Shown piece by piece: positions 26,101-35,096 of a stretch of 38,793 bases of DNA. A program made the position numbers and the translations under genes. The stretch is from contig JACYLN010000008.1 in NCBI GenBank assembly GCA_015272515.1, forward strand, positions 1 through 38,793. Reading direction: 5' to 3'. How positions within the stretch are numbered: position 1 is the first letter of the stretch; every line of letters begins with the position of its first letter. The notes beneath the pieces were generated by a model. That model did not search any database. It was given only the letters and a program-made list of their open reading frames with translations, and was not told the origin of the DNA. The DNA is from Leptolyngbyaceae cyanobacterium C42_A2020_001 (GTDB lineage: Bacteria > Cyanobacteriota > Cyanobacteriia > Leptolyngbyales > Leptolyngbyaceae).

Positions 26101-28791
26101 ATGAAGAAATATTTTGGGCTTTCCTCATGGGTACTGACGGTGGGTGTTGGTTTTGGGGTTGGTAATTTAGCGTTTCATGCTCCAAGTTCTGTGTCAGCAC
26201 AGAATTTCTTCAATCAACGAGCGATCGCCCAATCCCTTCCTCAAACCGATCAACTTCTGAATGCTGGGCAACAACAGTATCAGCGAGGGCAACTGCGCGA
26301 AGCTCTGGCGACGTACCAAACAGCACGCGAACAGTATCGCCGCTCTGGAGGTAGTGCCCTGGAGCAATTACGCCGCCAGGATGGGGAAGCTGCTGCGACT
26401 CAGATGGTTGGGCTAATTTATGCTCGTCTGGGACAATACCAGTTAGGGTTAGATACTTTGCAGCAAGCCGCCAAATTACACGAAACCCTAATTGAGCGAG
26501 CTGGCAATGCTGAGAAAAACGACACCACCCTGCAAATCTTTTTCAAAAATCGCAGCAGACTACGCTCAACGCTTTCCTTTCTGGGCTTAATTCATCAACG
26601 GCTGGGGCAATATCAAAAAGCGATCGCTTATAACCTGGACGCACTGGCTCGAAGTGGTAGAAGTCCAGGAGATTATGCCTTAGACGGCGAAATTTTGAAC
26701 ACACTTGGCACCGTTTACGCCAGCCAGAAACAGCCTGCCAAAGCTTTAGAAGCCTATTACCAGGCAATGCAAATCGTTGAAACAGTGGGTTATCCCTTAG
26801 GACGCGACAGTTCCACAGGGGGCAAGCCAATCAACTTTATTGAGGCAAACAAGCTGATTTATAGCCCCCAACGCCCCAACAGCCAAGATACGACGAATTT
26901 ACTAGAAAAAGCGATTCAGCCTACCTATCATGCACCTGTGCGGATGCACCCCTGGGCACGATATTTGTTTGTTGCCACGCTCAACAACATTGGTAATGTC
27001 TACGCTCAGGTAGGCAAGGCGCAGGCACAATTCTTTTTTTTGAAAGCGCTGGACTCTAGCCGCTTTACCAGCGATCAAGAACTAGAGGCAATTAGCCTCA
27101 ACAATGTGGGCATCGGTTACAGCAATGCTGGGCAAGCCACACAGGCACGGGAGTACCATCAAAAGGCGTTAGACGTGAGCCGAAAACTGGGCGATCGCGC
27201 CCTGCAAGCCAAAACCCTTACCCACCTCGGAACGGCATTTTTGCAAGCCAATGACTACGGACAAGCTACGACCAACCTAACGGCTGCAATGGAAGCGCTA
27301 GAATCCCTGCGACCAGGCTTAAGCGACGACAACTTTCTCGCGTTGTTTGAAACACAGACCCAAACTTACGCACTACTGCAAACAGCATTGATTGCCCAAA
27401 AGCAGCCAGAGCAAGCCCTGGAGATTGCCGAACGAGGCAGAGCCAGAGCCTTTGTTGAACTGCTAACACGCCGATTGCAGCCCGTAGATAGCGCCCAAAT
27501 AACCGTTCAACCGCTAAACATTGCTCAAATTCAACGGGTTGCCAAAACTCAAAACGCAACCTTAGTAGAATACTCACTCATCGGCAACGATACTCTTTAC
27601 ATCTGGGTTGTGCCGCCGAGTGGCGCGATCGCGTTTCGCGCGGTTGATCTCAAACCCCTCTTTGCTAACCGTCGAGGCACCCTGGCAAACTATATCGAAC
27701 AAATGCGGTTCGAGAGTTTAGGAGTGCGGGGGCGGAGTACCGCAACCAACCGTCGTACTCGTGGTGAACAACGTGCTACTTCAACTGACTTGCAGCAGCT
27801 CCACCGTTTACTGATCGAGCCAATCGCCGAATATCTACCGAAGGAACCCGGTTCTCAAATCATCTTTATCCCGCAGGGTGCCCTGTTCTTAGTGCCCTTT
27901 GCAGCCCTCCAAAACGCTTCTGGCACCTATTTGATCGAACAGTACACGATCGCGATCGCGCCGTCTATTCAAGTGCTTGAGCTAACGCAGGGACGAGAAG
28001 GAGGGAAGAGTCAGCAGCCAGGAATCAAAAGTCAGCAGTCAGCAAGAATTGGTAGAAGCAATAGGAAAGTCTCAACCGGAGTAACTCGAAGTGGTCGCAA
28101 AACAATTGCCTCCCCATCTTCCCCCATTGCCTCCCCCTCTCCGACTCCCAACTCCCTCACCCCATCGCTAATCGTCGGCAACCCCACAATGCCCAAAATC
28201 GTCTTGCAGGCAGGGCTACCACCTGAGCAATTATCTGATTTACCGGGAGCTGAACTTGAGGCGAAGGCGATCGCGTCGTTGCTGAAGGTCTCTGCTTTAA
28301 CACGTGCCCAAGCGACAGAGAGATTCATTGTGCAGCAAATGCCCAACAATCAACTGATTCATCTGGCAACCCATGGATTGCTGGATGATTTCCAGGGATT
28401 GGGAGTTCCCGGTGCGATCGCCTTGGCTCCAGATGTACCCAACCTGGAAAAAGGCGATGGATTGCTCACGGCCAACGAAATTTTGGATTTGAATTTAAAC
28501 GCAGATCTGGTTGTACTAAGTGCGTGTGATACCGGACGGGGACGAATCACGGGAGATGGGGTCGTGGGATTGTCGCGATCGCTGCTCTCAGTTGGTGCAT
28601 CCAGCGTTGTCGTTTCTCTCTGGTCCGTCCCCGATGCACCCACTGCGACCCTAATGGTGGAGTTCTACCAGGCATTGCTCAAAAACCCTAACAAAGCTCA
28701 AGCACTGCGCCAAGCCATGCTCACCACCCTTCAGGAGCATCCCGAACCTCGCGATTGGGCAGCCTTTGTATTAATTGGCGATTTAGAGTAA
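26101..28791 (+). CDS. Exported TPR-CHAT domain protein
   Basis: 896 residues. An N-terminal signal sequence (MKKYFGLSSWVLTVGVGFGV then SVSAQ) predicts export. About seven TPR units follow, for example MVGLIYARLGQYQLGLDTL, AYNLDALARS, TLGTVYASQKQPAKAL and NNVGIGYSNAGQATQA. The C-terminal CHAT domain is a caspase-like protease fold with His758 in LATHG and Cys809 in SACDTG, both catalytic residues present. CHAT-TPR proteins abound in filamentous cyanobacteria; a protease role is established for some relatives (for example those in type III-E CRISPR systems and separase-like enzymes), but not for this form. Residues about 633-687 inside the CHAT domain are a Ser/Pro/Arg-rich insert encoded by simple-sequence DNA. 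It follows the multi-PAS kinase by 69 bp, so a shared transcript is possible. Confidence 0.9.
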   Translation: MKKYFGLSSWVLTVGVGFGVGNLAFHAPSSVSAQNFFNQRAIAQSLPQTDQLLNAGQQQYQRGQLREALATYQTAREQYRRSGGSALEQLRRQDGEAAATQMVGLIYARLGQYQLGLDTLQQAAKLHETLIERAGNAEKNDTTLQIFFKNRSRLRSTLSFLGLIHQRLGQYQKAIAYNLDALARSGRSPGDYALDGEILNTLGTVYASQKQPAKALEAYYQAMQIVETVGYPLGRDSSTGGKPINFIEANKLIYSPQRPNSQDTTNLLEKAIQPTYHAPVRMHPWARYLFVATLNNIGNVYAQVGKAQAQFFFLKALDSSRFTSDQELEAISLNNVGIGYSNAGQATQAREYHQKALDVSRKLGDRALQAKTLTHLGTAFLQANDYGQATTNLTAAMEALESLRPGLSDDNFLALFETQTQTYALLQTALIAQKQPEQALEIAERGRARAFVELLTRRLQPVDSAQITVQPLNIAQIQRVAKTQNATLVEYSLIGNDTLYIWVVPPSGAIAFRAVDLKPLFANRRGTLANYIEQMRFESLGVRGRSTATNRRTRGEQRATSTDLQQLHRLLIEPIAEYLPKEPGSQIIFIPQGALFLVPFAALQNASGTYLIEQYTIAIAPSIQVLELTQGREGGKSQQPGIKSQQSARIGRSNRKVSTGVTRSGRKTIASPSSPIASPSPTPNSLTPSLIVGNPTMPKIVLQAGLPPEQLSDLPGAELEAKAIASLLKVSALTRAQATERFIVQQMPNNQLIHLATHGLLDDFQGLGVPGAIALAPDVPNLEKGDGLLTANEILDLNLNADLVVLSACDTGRGRITGDGVVGLSRSLLSVGASSVVVSLWSVPDAPTATLMVEFYQALLKNPNKAQALRQAMLTTLQEHPEPRDWAAFVLIGDLE
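28000..28163 (+). repeat. Simple-sequence insert inside the CHAT coding region
   Basis: A GTCAGCAG-type repeat passes into a TCCCC/CTCCC-rich tract typical of intergenic cyanobacterial DNA. It is in frame and interrupts the CHAT domain between its first strands and the SLIVGNP segment. Confidence 0.6.
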
Positions 28792-28805
28792 GCGATTACC
28801 TTTTT

Positions 28806-29585
28806 CTAGCCCATGCCCATAATTTCATAGCCAGCATCAACGTAAATAACTTGTCCAGTAATGCCGCTGGATAGATCGCTGCATAGAAAGGCGGCTGTAT
28901 TACCGACCTCGGTTTGGGTAACGGTGCGGCGTAGGGGCGCAACTTCTTCTACGTGATGAATCATGTCGAGGATGCCACCGACGGCTGATGATGCCAGGGT
29001 ACGAATGGGCCCTGCGGAAATGGCATTCACCCGGATGTTGCTGGGGCCGAGTTCAGATGCCAGGTAGCGGACGCTCATTTCTAACCCGGCTTTCGCGATC
29101 CCCATGACGTTGTAGTTAGGGATGACGCGTACTCCGCCCAGGTAGGTCAGGGTGACGATGCTGCCGCCTTCGCTCATCAAAGGTTTAGCGACTCCGCACA
29201 GTTTGACCAGGGAGTAGGTGCTGATGTCTAACGCAGTGGCAAAGCCCGATCGCGAAGTTTCGGCAAAACTACCGGAGAGATCGTCTTTATTTGCAAAAGC
29301 AAGGCAATGAATCAGAATGTCAATTCTGCCCCACTTATCCTGCACGCTGTCAAAGGCGGCTTGAATCTGGTCGTCGTCTTGCACATTGCAGGGGACAAAG
29401 ATGCTGGGATTGAGTGGCTCAACGAGTTCGGCAACTTTTTTCTCCATCTTGCCTTTTTCGTCGGGTAGGTAAGTGATCCCAATGTTGGCTCCGGCTTTGT
29501 GGAGCTGTTGCGCGATTCCCCAAGCGATCGAACGGTTATTAGCAATTCCAGTGACTAAGGCGTTTTTTCCAGTCAAGTCCAGCAT
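28806..29585 (-). CDS. fabI: Enoyl-[acyl-carrier-protein] reductase (NADH), FabI
   Basis: A 259-residue short-chain dehydrogenase-type enzyme that performs the last reduction of each fatty-acid elongation cycle. The nucleotide-binding motif is LVTGIANNRSIAWGIA, the FabI variant of the glycine-rich loop. The catalytic pair is Tyr158 and Lys165 in YNVMGIAKAG (Tyr-x6-Lys), with the additional Tyr148 in LTYLGG. The substrate-binding loop is AGPIRTLASSAV and the C terminus DAGYEIMGMG is typical. The length is normal. It is convergent with the CHAT gene (14 bp between stops) and divergent from ntcA. Confidence 0.97.
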   Translation of the reverse strand: MLDLTGKNALVTGIANNRSIAWGIAQQLHKAGANIGITYLPDEKGKMEKKVAELVEPLNPSIFVPCNVQDDDQIQAAFDSVQDKWGRIDILIHCLAFANKDDLSGSFAETSRSGFATALDISTYSLVKLCGVAKPLMSEGGSIVTLTYLGGVRVIPNYNVMGIAKAGLEMSVRYLASELGPSNIRVNAISAGPIRTLASSAVGGILDMIHHVEEVAPLRRTVTQTEVGNTAAFLCSDLSSGITGQVIYVDAGYEIMGMG

Positions 29586-29967
29586 AGAGATCCACAGTTA
29601 GGAGCAACTATTCAGCATACTGTGAATAGGGTCTGAAGGTAACGGGGTGAACAAACAATGTGGGGCAGGAGCTTTGCGATCGCCTAACCTTGTCGCATCG
29701 TTGGAGTTTTGGACTTTCCTTGAGGAGAATAGGCGTTCACTTTGCCAAGCTACGGTTAAGATACTGTTAATTCAATACAGACTTTCTACACCTGCCAATA
29801 GTCTGCTGATTTGTAAATCTCCCAAGTCTTTTGTACCGAGAAAGAGATATGTAACAACTATTACAAAAAACCCTGTTGGAGTGCGTTTAAGTGTTCTAAG
29901 TTACAGAGCTTCTATAAGCTGGTCGGCAGTTATTTTTTAGCAGAGTCTGAGGCTCCGAATAAAGGAT
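29586..29967 (+). other. fabI-ntcA divergent intergenic region
   Basis: About 380 bp between the fabI start and the ntcA start. It holds the promoters of both genes, one HIP1 octamer near 29677 and the NtcA palindrome at 29851-29864. An open frame across part of it (about 29647-29940) has no features of a real gene. No RNA structure is recognised. Confidence 0.6.
29851..29864 (+). promoter_or_regulatory. NtcA-binding site GTA-N8-TAC upstream of ntcA
   Basis: GTAACAACTATTAC matches the NtcA consensus exactly. It lies 103 bases upstream of the ntcA ATG, in the expected direction for autoactivation, as known in other cyanobacteria. A weak -10-like TTAAGT follows at 29887-29892, 22 bases downstream, which is the usual spacing, though it departs from TAN3T. 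Confidence 0.7.
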
Positions 29968-30639
29968 ATGGTCGTGACGCAAGATAAGCCGTTAGCATCG
30001 GTATTTCGTCAGATAGGGGGTGGGGTGTTTCCCCCTGTTGTTGAAACGTTTGAGCGTGGAAAGACGATCTTTTTTCCAGGCGATCCAGCAGAACGGGTGT
30101 ATTTCTTGCTGAAAGGTGCCGTTAAGCTTTCTAGAGTGTATGAGGCAGGGGAAGAAATCACCGTGGCGCTGCTGCGTGAAAACAGTGTGTTTGGCGTGTT
30201 GTCCCTCATCACTGGGCATCGTTCTGATCGGTTTTACCATGCCGTAGCATTCACCCCTGTAGAACTGCTTTCTGTACCCATTGAGCAGATGGAGAAAGCT
30301 CTGAAGGATAATCCCGATTTGTCGATGGTGTTGTTGCAGGGGTTGTCATCTCGGATTTTGCAAACGGAGATGATGATTGAAACGTTGGCGCATCGAGATA
30401 TGGGATCACGACTGGTCAGCTTTTTGCTGATTTTGTGCCGGGATTTTGGCGTACCCACAAAGGATGGAATTACGATTGACCTCAAGTTGTCTCATCAGGC
30501 GATCGCAGAGGCAATTGGCTCAACTCGTGTAACGGTCACGCGGTTGTTGGGTGATTTACGGCAAGACAAAATGATATCCATCCATAAGAAAAAAATTACT
30601 GTCCACAATCCTGTGACCTTAAGCCAACAATTTACGTAG
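29968..30639 (+). CDS. ntcA: Global nitrogen regulator NtcA
   Basis: A 223-residue CRP/FNR-family transcription factor that activates nitrogen-assimilation genes when 2-oxoglutarate is high. The N-terminal sensor barrel has the characteristic [51 protein letters not shown]. The long dimer helix includes [24 protein letters not shown]. The helix-turn-helix [25 protein letters not shown] is the strongly conserved DNA-reading element. AAGGAT stands just before the ATG. The upstream palindrome at 29851 suggests autoregulation. PipX is a known partner in the family but is not encoded nearby. Confidence 0.98.
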   Translation: MVVTQDKPLASVFRQIGGGVFPPVVETFERGKTIFFPGDPAERVYFLLKGAVKLSRVYEAGEEITVALLRENSVFGVLSLITGHRSDRFYHAVAFTPVELLSVPIEQMEKALKDNPDLSMVLLQGLSSRILQTEMMIETLAHRDMGSRLVSFLLILCRDFGVPTKDGITIDLKLSHQAIAEAIGSTRVTVTRLLGDLRQDKMISIHKKKITVHNPVTLSQQFT

Positions 30640-30776
30640 ACTTAAACTATTCGCCCGCACACATTTTTGAACTCCTCATCGTGAAACCACAACTCCTGAG
30701 ACATAGGGTAGGCTGTAGATAAAGCCTGCGTCGCTCTGCGTTGTGAATTCGGTGTGACAGGTGCTTTGGAGATTGA

Positions 30777-32120
30777 ATGTCCAGCGGGCTAATTCTGATT
30801 TTGGCGATCTTGGTTCTCGGTGGGGTGATTGCTACCGTGGGCGATCGCATCGGCACAAAGGTGGGCAAAGCTCGCCTTAGTTTGTTTAACCTCCGCCCCC
30901 GGCGAACTGCTACCCTGGTAACGATTTTGACTGGTGTTGTAGTTGCCGCTTCGACCCTGGGTATTTTGATTGGCACCAGTGGTCCACTCCGAACAGGTAT
31001 TTTTGAATATGAACGGATTCAGCGCGATCGCCGCCGTGCCAGAGCCGATCTGCAAACCGCTAGAGAAGAGTTGCAGGCAGCCAGAAACGAAAGACTGCAA
31101 ATTGGCAAAGAACTCAACAAAGCGCGAACAGACCGCTCAACCGCCCAGAGGCAACTGCTAGAAACCAATGAATCGTTAAAAAGTGCAGTTGTGGAGCGAG
31201 ACAAAGCAAATGCTGTACGTTCGCAAGTGCAATCTGCCCTATCTCAGGCACAAGCGGAACTCAATCAGAACGAAACGCAGCTAGCAATGGTAACCAATCA
31301 GGCTGCGAGGCTGCGATCGGAAATTAACCAACTGCAAACAGAGCGGCAACGGGTAATTGCTCAGGGAGAAGAGGAAATTCGTGCTAAAAATGCGGTGATT
31401 CAGGAGCGAGAACAGCGTTTAAAACTGTTAGAAGCCCAACAGGAATTTTTAGTGCGAGAAATTGCCAAACTAGAGCGAGAAGCAGAAGGGCTACGTCGCG
31501 GTAATGTTGCCATTCAGCGGGGGCAGGTGCTATCTACAGCCGTGGTGCGAATTGTGAACCCAGCCGCTGCCCAAGATGCGGTCGATCGCCTGCTAAGGGA
31601 GGCAAACCGAGTGGCAACTCAACTGGCTCGTCCTGGTAGCCGTCAACAGGAACAAATCATTTTGATTACCAAAGCTGAAGTGGGACAACTGGCAAATCAA
31701 ATTGATGATGGACGTGATTATGTGGTTCGGGTGCTCTCTGCTGCCAACTACTTAACAGGAGAAACGCCAATTCAGGTGGTGGTTGAAGCCGTACCCAACC
31801 AGGTGATCTTCAACAAGGGAGATGTGGTTGCCTCTACCTCGATTGATCCCTCAGTGGCGACGGATGCCGAAATTCAACAGCGGATCAACTTGTTGCTGGC
31901 AGCAGCAAATTTTCGCGCTCGTCGGCTGGGAATTTTGACCGATACGGTGGAAATTGGGCGGGTGCAAAACTTGCTTACCTTTATTGAGCGCATCAAAGAA
32001 TATAAGCAAGCGGTGGAATTGCGGGCGATCGCGGCTACCTCCACCTACACCTCTGGCCCGCTTACTGTTGAACTAGAAATTACGCCAAACGGGCAGGCAG
32101 GGGCGCGATCGTTCCAGTAA
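30777..32120 (+). CDS. DUF3084 coiled-coil membrane protein
   Basis: A 447-residue protein. Two N-terminal hydrophobic helices (residues about 2-22 and 45-65) flank the basic VGKARLSLFNLRPRRTATLV. A long coiled coil (about 80-245) of Glu, Gln, Arg and Ala heptads follows, then a globular C-terminal domain with LSTAVVRIVNP and the segment NYLTGETPIQVVVEAVPNQVIF. This arrangement is that of cyanobacterial DUF3084 proteins, whose role is not established. It is 137 bp after ntcA and co-directional. The topology suggests a membrane-anchored coiled-coil scaffold, which is inference only. Confidence 0.85.
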   Translation: MSSGLILILAILVLGGVIATVGDRIGTKVGKARLSLFNLRPRRTATLVTILTGVVVAASTLGILIGTSGPLRTGIFEYERIQRDRRRARADLQTAREELQAARNERLQIGKELNKARTDRSTAQRQLLETNESLKSAVVERDKANAVRSQVQSALSQAQAELNQNETQLAMVTNQAARLRSEINQLQTERQRVIAQGEEEIRAKNAVIQEREQRLKLLEAQQEFLVREIAKLEREAEGLRRGNVAIQRGQVLSTAVVRIVNPAAAQDAVDRLLREANRVATQLARPGSRQQEQIILITKAEVGQLANQIDDGRDYVVRVLSAANYLTGETPIQVVVEAVPNQVIFNKGDVVASTSIDPSVATDAEIQQRINLLLAAANFRARRLGILTDTVEIGRVQNLLTFIERIKEYKQAVELRAIAATSTYTSGPLTVELEITPNGQAGARSFQ

Positions 32121-32236
32121 GCACGCTCCAGTAAAGCGCCACCCCGAATAGAAACATCCAATTAGAAACACCTCATCATCCTGGTTCACAGGGCATACTT
32201 TTAGTGGAAGACCGCTCCTACTCAGAGGCACCTTGT

Positions 32237-33433
32237 ATGGTAGAAAATCGCACCCGTTTTTTAGAAGCCCCAGTCATTCCTCCCGGTGACGAGGAAGCTT
32301 CTTACGTCGATTACTATTACGATAAGCCGGGCGACTTACCAGGCACGCTGGATATTGACCCTGATGCGCCTCCACCCGTCATTATTTTGATTGATTACAA
32401 CGAAGAAAAGGCAATTCGCCAGGAATTGGAAACCCCAGAAGCCTGCATTCCCTTTCTCGACTCTGAATCTGTGTCGTGGGTAGATGTCAAAGGGTTGGGC
32501 AGCGAAGATATTTTGCAGCGATTAGGTCACGTGTTTAAACTCCATCCGCTCGTGCTGGAAGATGTGGTGAACGTGCCCCAACGCCCCAAAGTTGAAGAAC
32601 ACGGGGATCAACTGCTGATCATCGCCCGTATGGTCACCCTGCATGAAGATGACAAAACCTTTGAAAGTGAGCAGGTGAGCTTAATTTTGGGCAAACACTA
32701 CCTGCTAACAGTTCAGGAGGAACCCCGCTACGACTGCTTTGGTCCCATTCGAGAACGCATCCGCACTGATAAGGGAGCCATTCGCAAAAGCGGACCGGAT
32801 TATCTCGCCTATGCACTCATTGATGCCATCATTGACGGCTTCTTCCCCGTGTTAGAGGCGTATGGCGAGCAACTCGAAGATTTGGAAGATGAAGTGGTTG
32901 CCAACCCAACTCGCCAAACCCTGCAAAAGATCCACTCCATCAAACGAGAACTCCTCACTCTGCGCCGCGCCATCTGGCCCCAACGAGATTCGATCAACGT
33001 GTTGATTCGAGATGGCAGCAAGCTGTTTAGCGATGAGGTGCTGGTTTATTTACGGGATTGCTACGATCATGCAATTCAGGTCTTGGATATGGTGGAAACT
33101 TATCGAGAAGTGGCTTCTAGCTTGATGGATGTGTATCTGTCATCGGTGGGGAACCGGATGAACGAGATTATGAAATTTTTGACTGTAATCTCGTCCATTT
33201 TCATCCCCCTAACGTTCATTGCTGGGGTGTATGGCATGAACTTTAGTACTGAGAAGTCACCTTTCAATATGCCAGAACTGAATTGGTATTTTGGCTATCC
33301 GGCTTGTATGGCGATCATGATTGCGATCGCGGTTTCTATGGCGCTCTTCTTCAAGCGCAAAGGCTGGTTTGAAGATTACTCCGCCGTCAAAGATTTAGTT
33401 TCCAGTGCCACAAAACCCATCGGACATCGCTAG
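32237..33433 (+). CDS. corA: CorA-type magnesium/cobalt transporter
   Basis: About 398 residues. The cytoplasmic N-terminal domain shows VSWVDVKGLGSEDILQRLGHVFKLHPLVLEDVVN, and a long stalk helix includes YREVASSLMDVYLSSVGNRMNEIMKFLTVIS. Two C-terminal membrane helices flank the selectivity motif GMN in GVYGMNFSTEKSPFNMPEL. The pentameric channel imports Mg2+ (or Co2+) and is gated by cytoplasmic Mg2+. The ATG at 32237 (MVENRTRFLEAP) is favoured; an in-frame GTG at 32204 adds 11 residues. The last 29 bases overlap the possible GTG start of the next gene. Confidence 0.95.
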   Translation: MVENRTRFLEAPVIPPGDEEASYVDYYYDKPGDLPGTLDIDPDAPPPVIILIDYNEEKAIRQELETPEACIPFLDSESVSWVDVKGLGSEDILQRLGHVFKLHPLVLEDVVNVPQRPKVEEHGDQLLIIARMVTLHEDDKTFESEQVSLILGKHYLLTVQEEPRYDCFGPIRERIRTDKGAIRKSGPDYLAYALIDAIIDGFFPVLEAYGEQLEDLEDEVVANPTRQTLQKIHSIKRELLTLRRAIWPQRDSINVLIRDGSKLFSDEVLVYLRDCYDHAIQVLDMVETYREVASSLMDVYLSSVGNRMNEIMKFLTVISSIFIPLTFIAGVYGMNFSTEKSPFNMPELNWYFGYPACMAIMIAIAVSMALFFKRKGWFEDYSAVKDLVSSATKPIGHR

Positions 33434-34409
33434 CCCCTTGAGTAGCCCTTCGCCTTATCCAACGCAGCCGAGTTTTCAATCTGATCCGTCGAGAGCAGAA
33501 CCGCTGAGGACGGCTCCAACTCCTGCGCCAGCCCAACCAAATTCTCAGGCTGATCCATCCCCAGCAGAACCGTTGCAAATTGTTCCAGCCCAAACTGCTC
33601 CTGGCGCAATTCCCACCCCTTCTCCTCTACCCGAGCCAACGCGATCGTCCCCTTCCACTACCATTCCTGATCCTGGCACAAAAACAACTCAAGAGATTAC
33701 TCAACCACTGCCATTCAGTACGTGGGATGTGCTGATTCTGATCACTTACTTTGTGTGCATTATTACTGCCATTTCAAAAATCATTAATAACTTTAATGAT
33801 GAGTACACGGTGCGCCTGGACGGGGACGCGCTCAAGCAAAATCTGGCAGAGCAGGATTTAGGAGATATTGTTAGCATTAGCTTCAACTTCGACAAACGCT
33901 ATGAGTTTGGCAAAAACGATAAGTTGCGCCAGTTAGGAATCAATATTGCCAACAAATCTACCACCCACTCTATCTATGTTGATTGGGACTATTGCACCAT
34001 GACTGATTTTGGTGGGCGGGCGCGACGGGTAACGCGGTTAATGCCTGGTACCACTCTGGATTTGTTTCAAATGCAAGCGTTTAGCGCGATCGCCCCTGGC
34101 ACTACCCTTAAAGAAACTATCACGGCTGAAGACGTACTCAAACGCAAAGAGCCAAAGGACGATAAGGTGTCTGTAGCGCTGGCACTGGAAGTTGATAAAC
34201 CGCTGCTCGACTTTGCTGGACTGAATAAATCCGATAAGAAGCGATACACCCGCTTTGTCACTACTATTCAAACCCTGGAGTTTTTCCTGGATGTCGCCAT
34301 TCGGCTAGTCGGTCCAGCACGCTCTTCTGGCGACCATGCCCTGATTCGCTGCAAATTTATTTTGCAAAAGCTGCCCTGGCAGGCGGGGTTACCGTGGAAT
34401 CCGAAGTAG
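33405..34409 (+). CDS. Proline-rich membrane-anchored protein of unknown function
   Basis: Up to 334 residues, not recognised. The first 100 residues are low-complexity Pro/Ser/Ala/Thr with the semi-repeat PSxAEPLxxxPA. A single predicted membrane helix follows (WDVLILITYFVCIITAIS), then a 200-residue domain with SISFNFDKRYEFGKND, DWDYCTMTDFGGRARRVTRLMPG and a final KFILQKLPWQ. The GTG at 33405 overlaps the last 29 bases of corA in another frame, so coupled translation is likely if that start is real; a later start is possible because the Pro-rich part is unconstrained. Adjacency to corA hints at a transporter-associated or envelope role, but nothing in the sequence proves it. Confidence 0.65.
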   Translation: MPQNPSDIASPLSSPSPYPTQPSFQSDPSRAEPLRTAPTPAPAQPNSQADPSPAEPLQIVPAQTAPGAIPTPSPLPEPTRSSPSTTIPDPGTKTTQEITQPLPFSTWDVLILITYFVCIITAISKIINNFNDEYTVRLDGDALKQNLAEQDLGDIVSISFNFDKRYEFGKNDKLRQLGINIANKSTTHSIYVDWDYCTMTDFGGRARRVTRLMPGTTLDLFQMQAFSAIAPGTTLKETITAEDVLKRKEPKDDKVSVALALEVDKPLLDFAGLNKSDKKRYTRFVTTIQTLEFFLDVAIRLVGPARSSGDHALIRCKFILQKLPWQAGLPWNPK

Positions 34410-34604
34410 GAAAGTGGGGAATAGGAGGTGGGGAAGATGGGGAAGGAATTGAAGATTGGAGACGTTCGTGAGCCTCAGTCGAACGATTGAAGATTGGTAA
34501 TGGGGAATTGATGATTCCTGACCTCTGTCTTCTTGTCCGCTTTATCTTCTACCTGTTCCACCTCTCCTGTCTTCTGTGTCCTGTCTTCTGTCTTCTGTTC
34601 TTCC
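34410..34604. repeat. Intergenic simple-sequence and hairpin tract
   Basis: G-rich GGGGAATAGG steps lead to a duplicated GAAGATTGG flanking a small hairpin (CGTTCG 34463-34468, CGAACG 34480-34485). A pyrimidine-rich TGTCTTC/CTCTCC tract follows. It is the same class of DNA as 13098-13259. It lies between convergent genes, and the hairpin may help end transcripts. Confidence 0.6.
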
Positions 34605-35045
34605 CTATCTCCCTTCTTCCCTCCTTTCTTCTTCGCTCTCTTCGGTAATTGCCTGTAGTTCTCGCACTTCTCGTTGCAGGAAGAAGTTGAGAAAGGTACG
34701 GATGCCTGCGATCGCGCCTAGTTTTGCCACATCTTCCCAACTGGGAGAGACTGCGGTTGCTACGATATCGGCGGCAAGTTGAAATTCTAAAGATAGGGCG
34801 AGGGTTTGCCCAAATTCCAGGCGAATCTCTTCCTGTAAGTGGTGACTTCTGCCCTTTGTTTTGTGGTGGAACAATCGCCGAACGGCAATTACCACGGCGA
34901 TCGCTACCACTAAAATCGCGATGGTTTCCAGGGCAATTTCTAACAGTTGAGCAAATTGGGTCAACAGTTCTTCCAGCCATGCTGCTAACCCAACTTTCTG
35001 CTCTGAAGAGACACCCACAGTCGCCATCTCCCCTATCTGCATCAT
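34605..35045 (-). CDS. DUF1622 membrane protein
   Basis: A 146-residue protein with one clear membrane helix (LETIAILVVAIAVVIAVRRLF) and a second amphipathic or hydrophobic stretch (LALSLEFQLAADIVATAV). The motif ESWEDVAKLGAIAGIRTFLNFFLQREVREL-like end (here SWEDVAKLGAIAGIRTFLNF) is the hallmark of DUF1622. The C terminus is very acidic (ITEESEEERREEG) and encoded by purine/pyrimidine-biased DNA that merges with the adjoining simple-sequence tract, so the true end may have drifted. Function is unknown. It is on the minus strand, 51 bp after the acetyltransferase gene. Confidence 0.85.
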   Translation of the reverse strand: MMQIGEMATVGVSSEQKVGLAAWLEELLTQFAQLLEIALETIAILVVAIAVVIAVRRLFHHKTKGRSHHLQEEIRLEFGQTLALSLEFQLAADIVATAVSPSWEDVAKLGAIAGIRTFLNFFLQREVRELQAITEESEEERREEGR

Positions 35046-35096
35046 GGTGCTTCACGAACTCCGCTCACCGACTATAGCGGTTCTCGCTCCCATGTA

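Noticed and set aside
29647-29940. Open frame of about 97 codons between fabI and ntcA
   Set aside because: It covers the ntcA promoter and NtcA site and has no recognisable protein features.
34549-35055. Long minus-strand frame overlapping the DUF1622 gene
   Set aside because: It is Arg/Ser-rich, has no family signature, and is antiphase to a recognisable DUF1622 protein.
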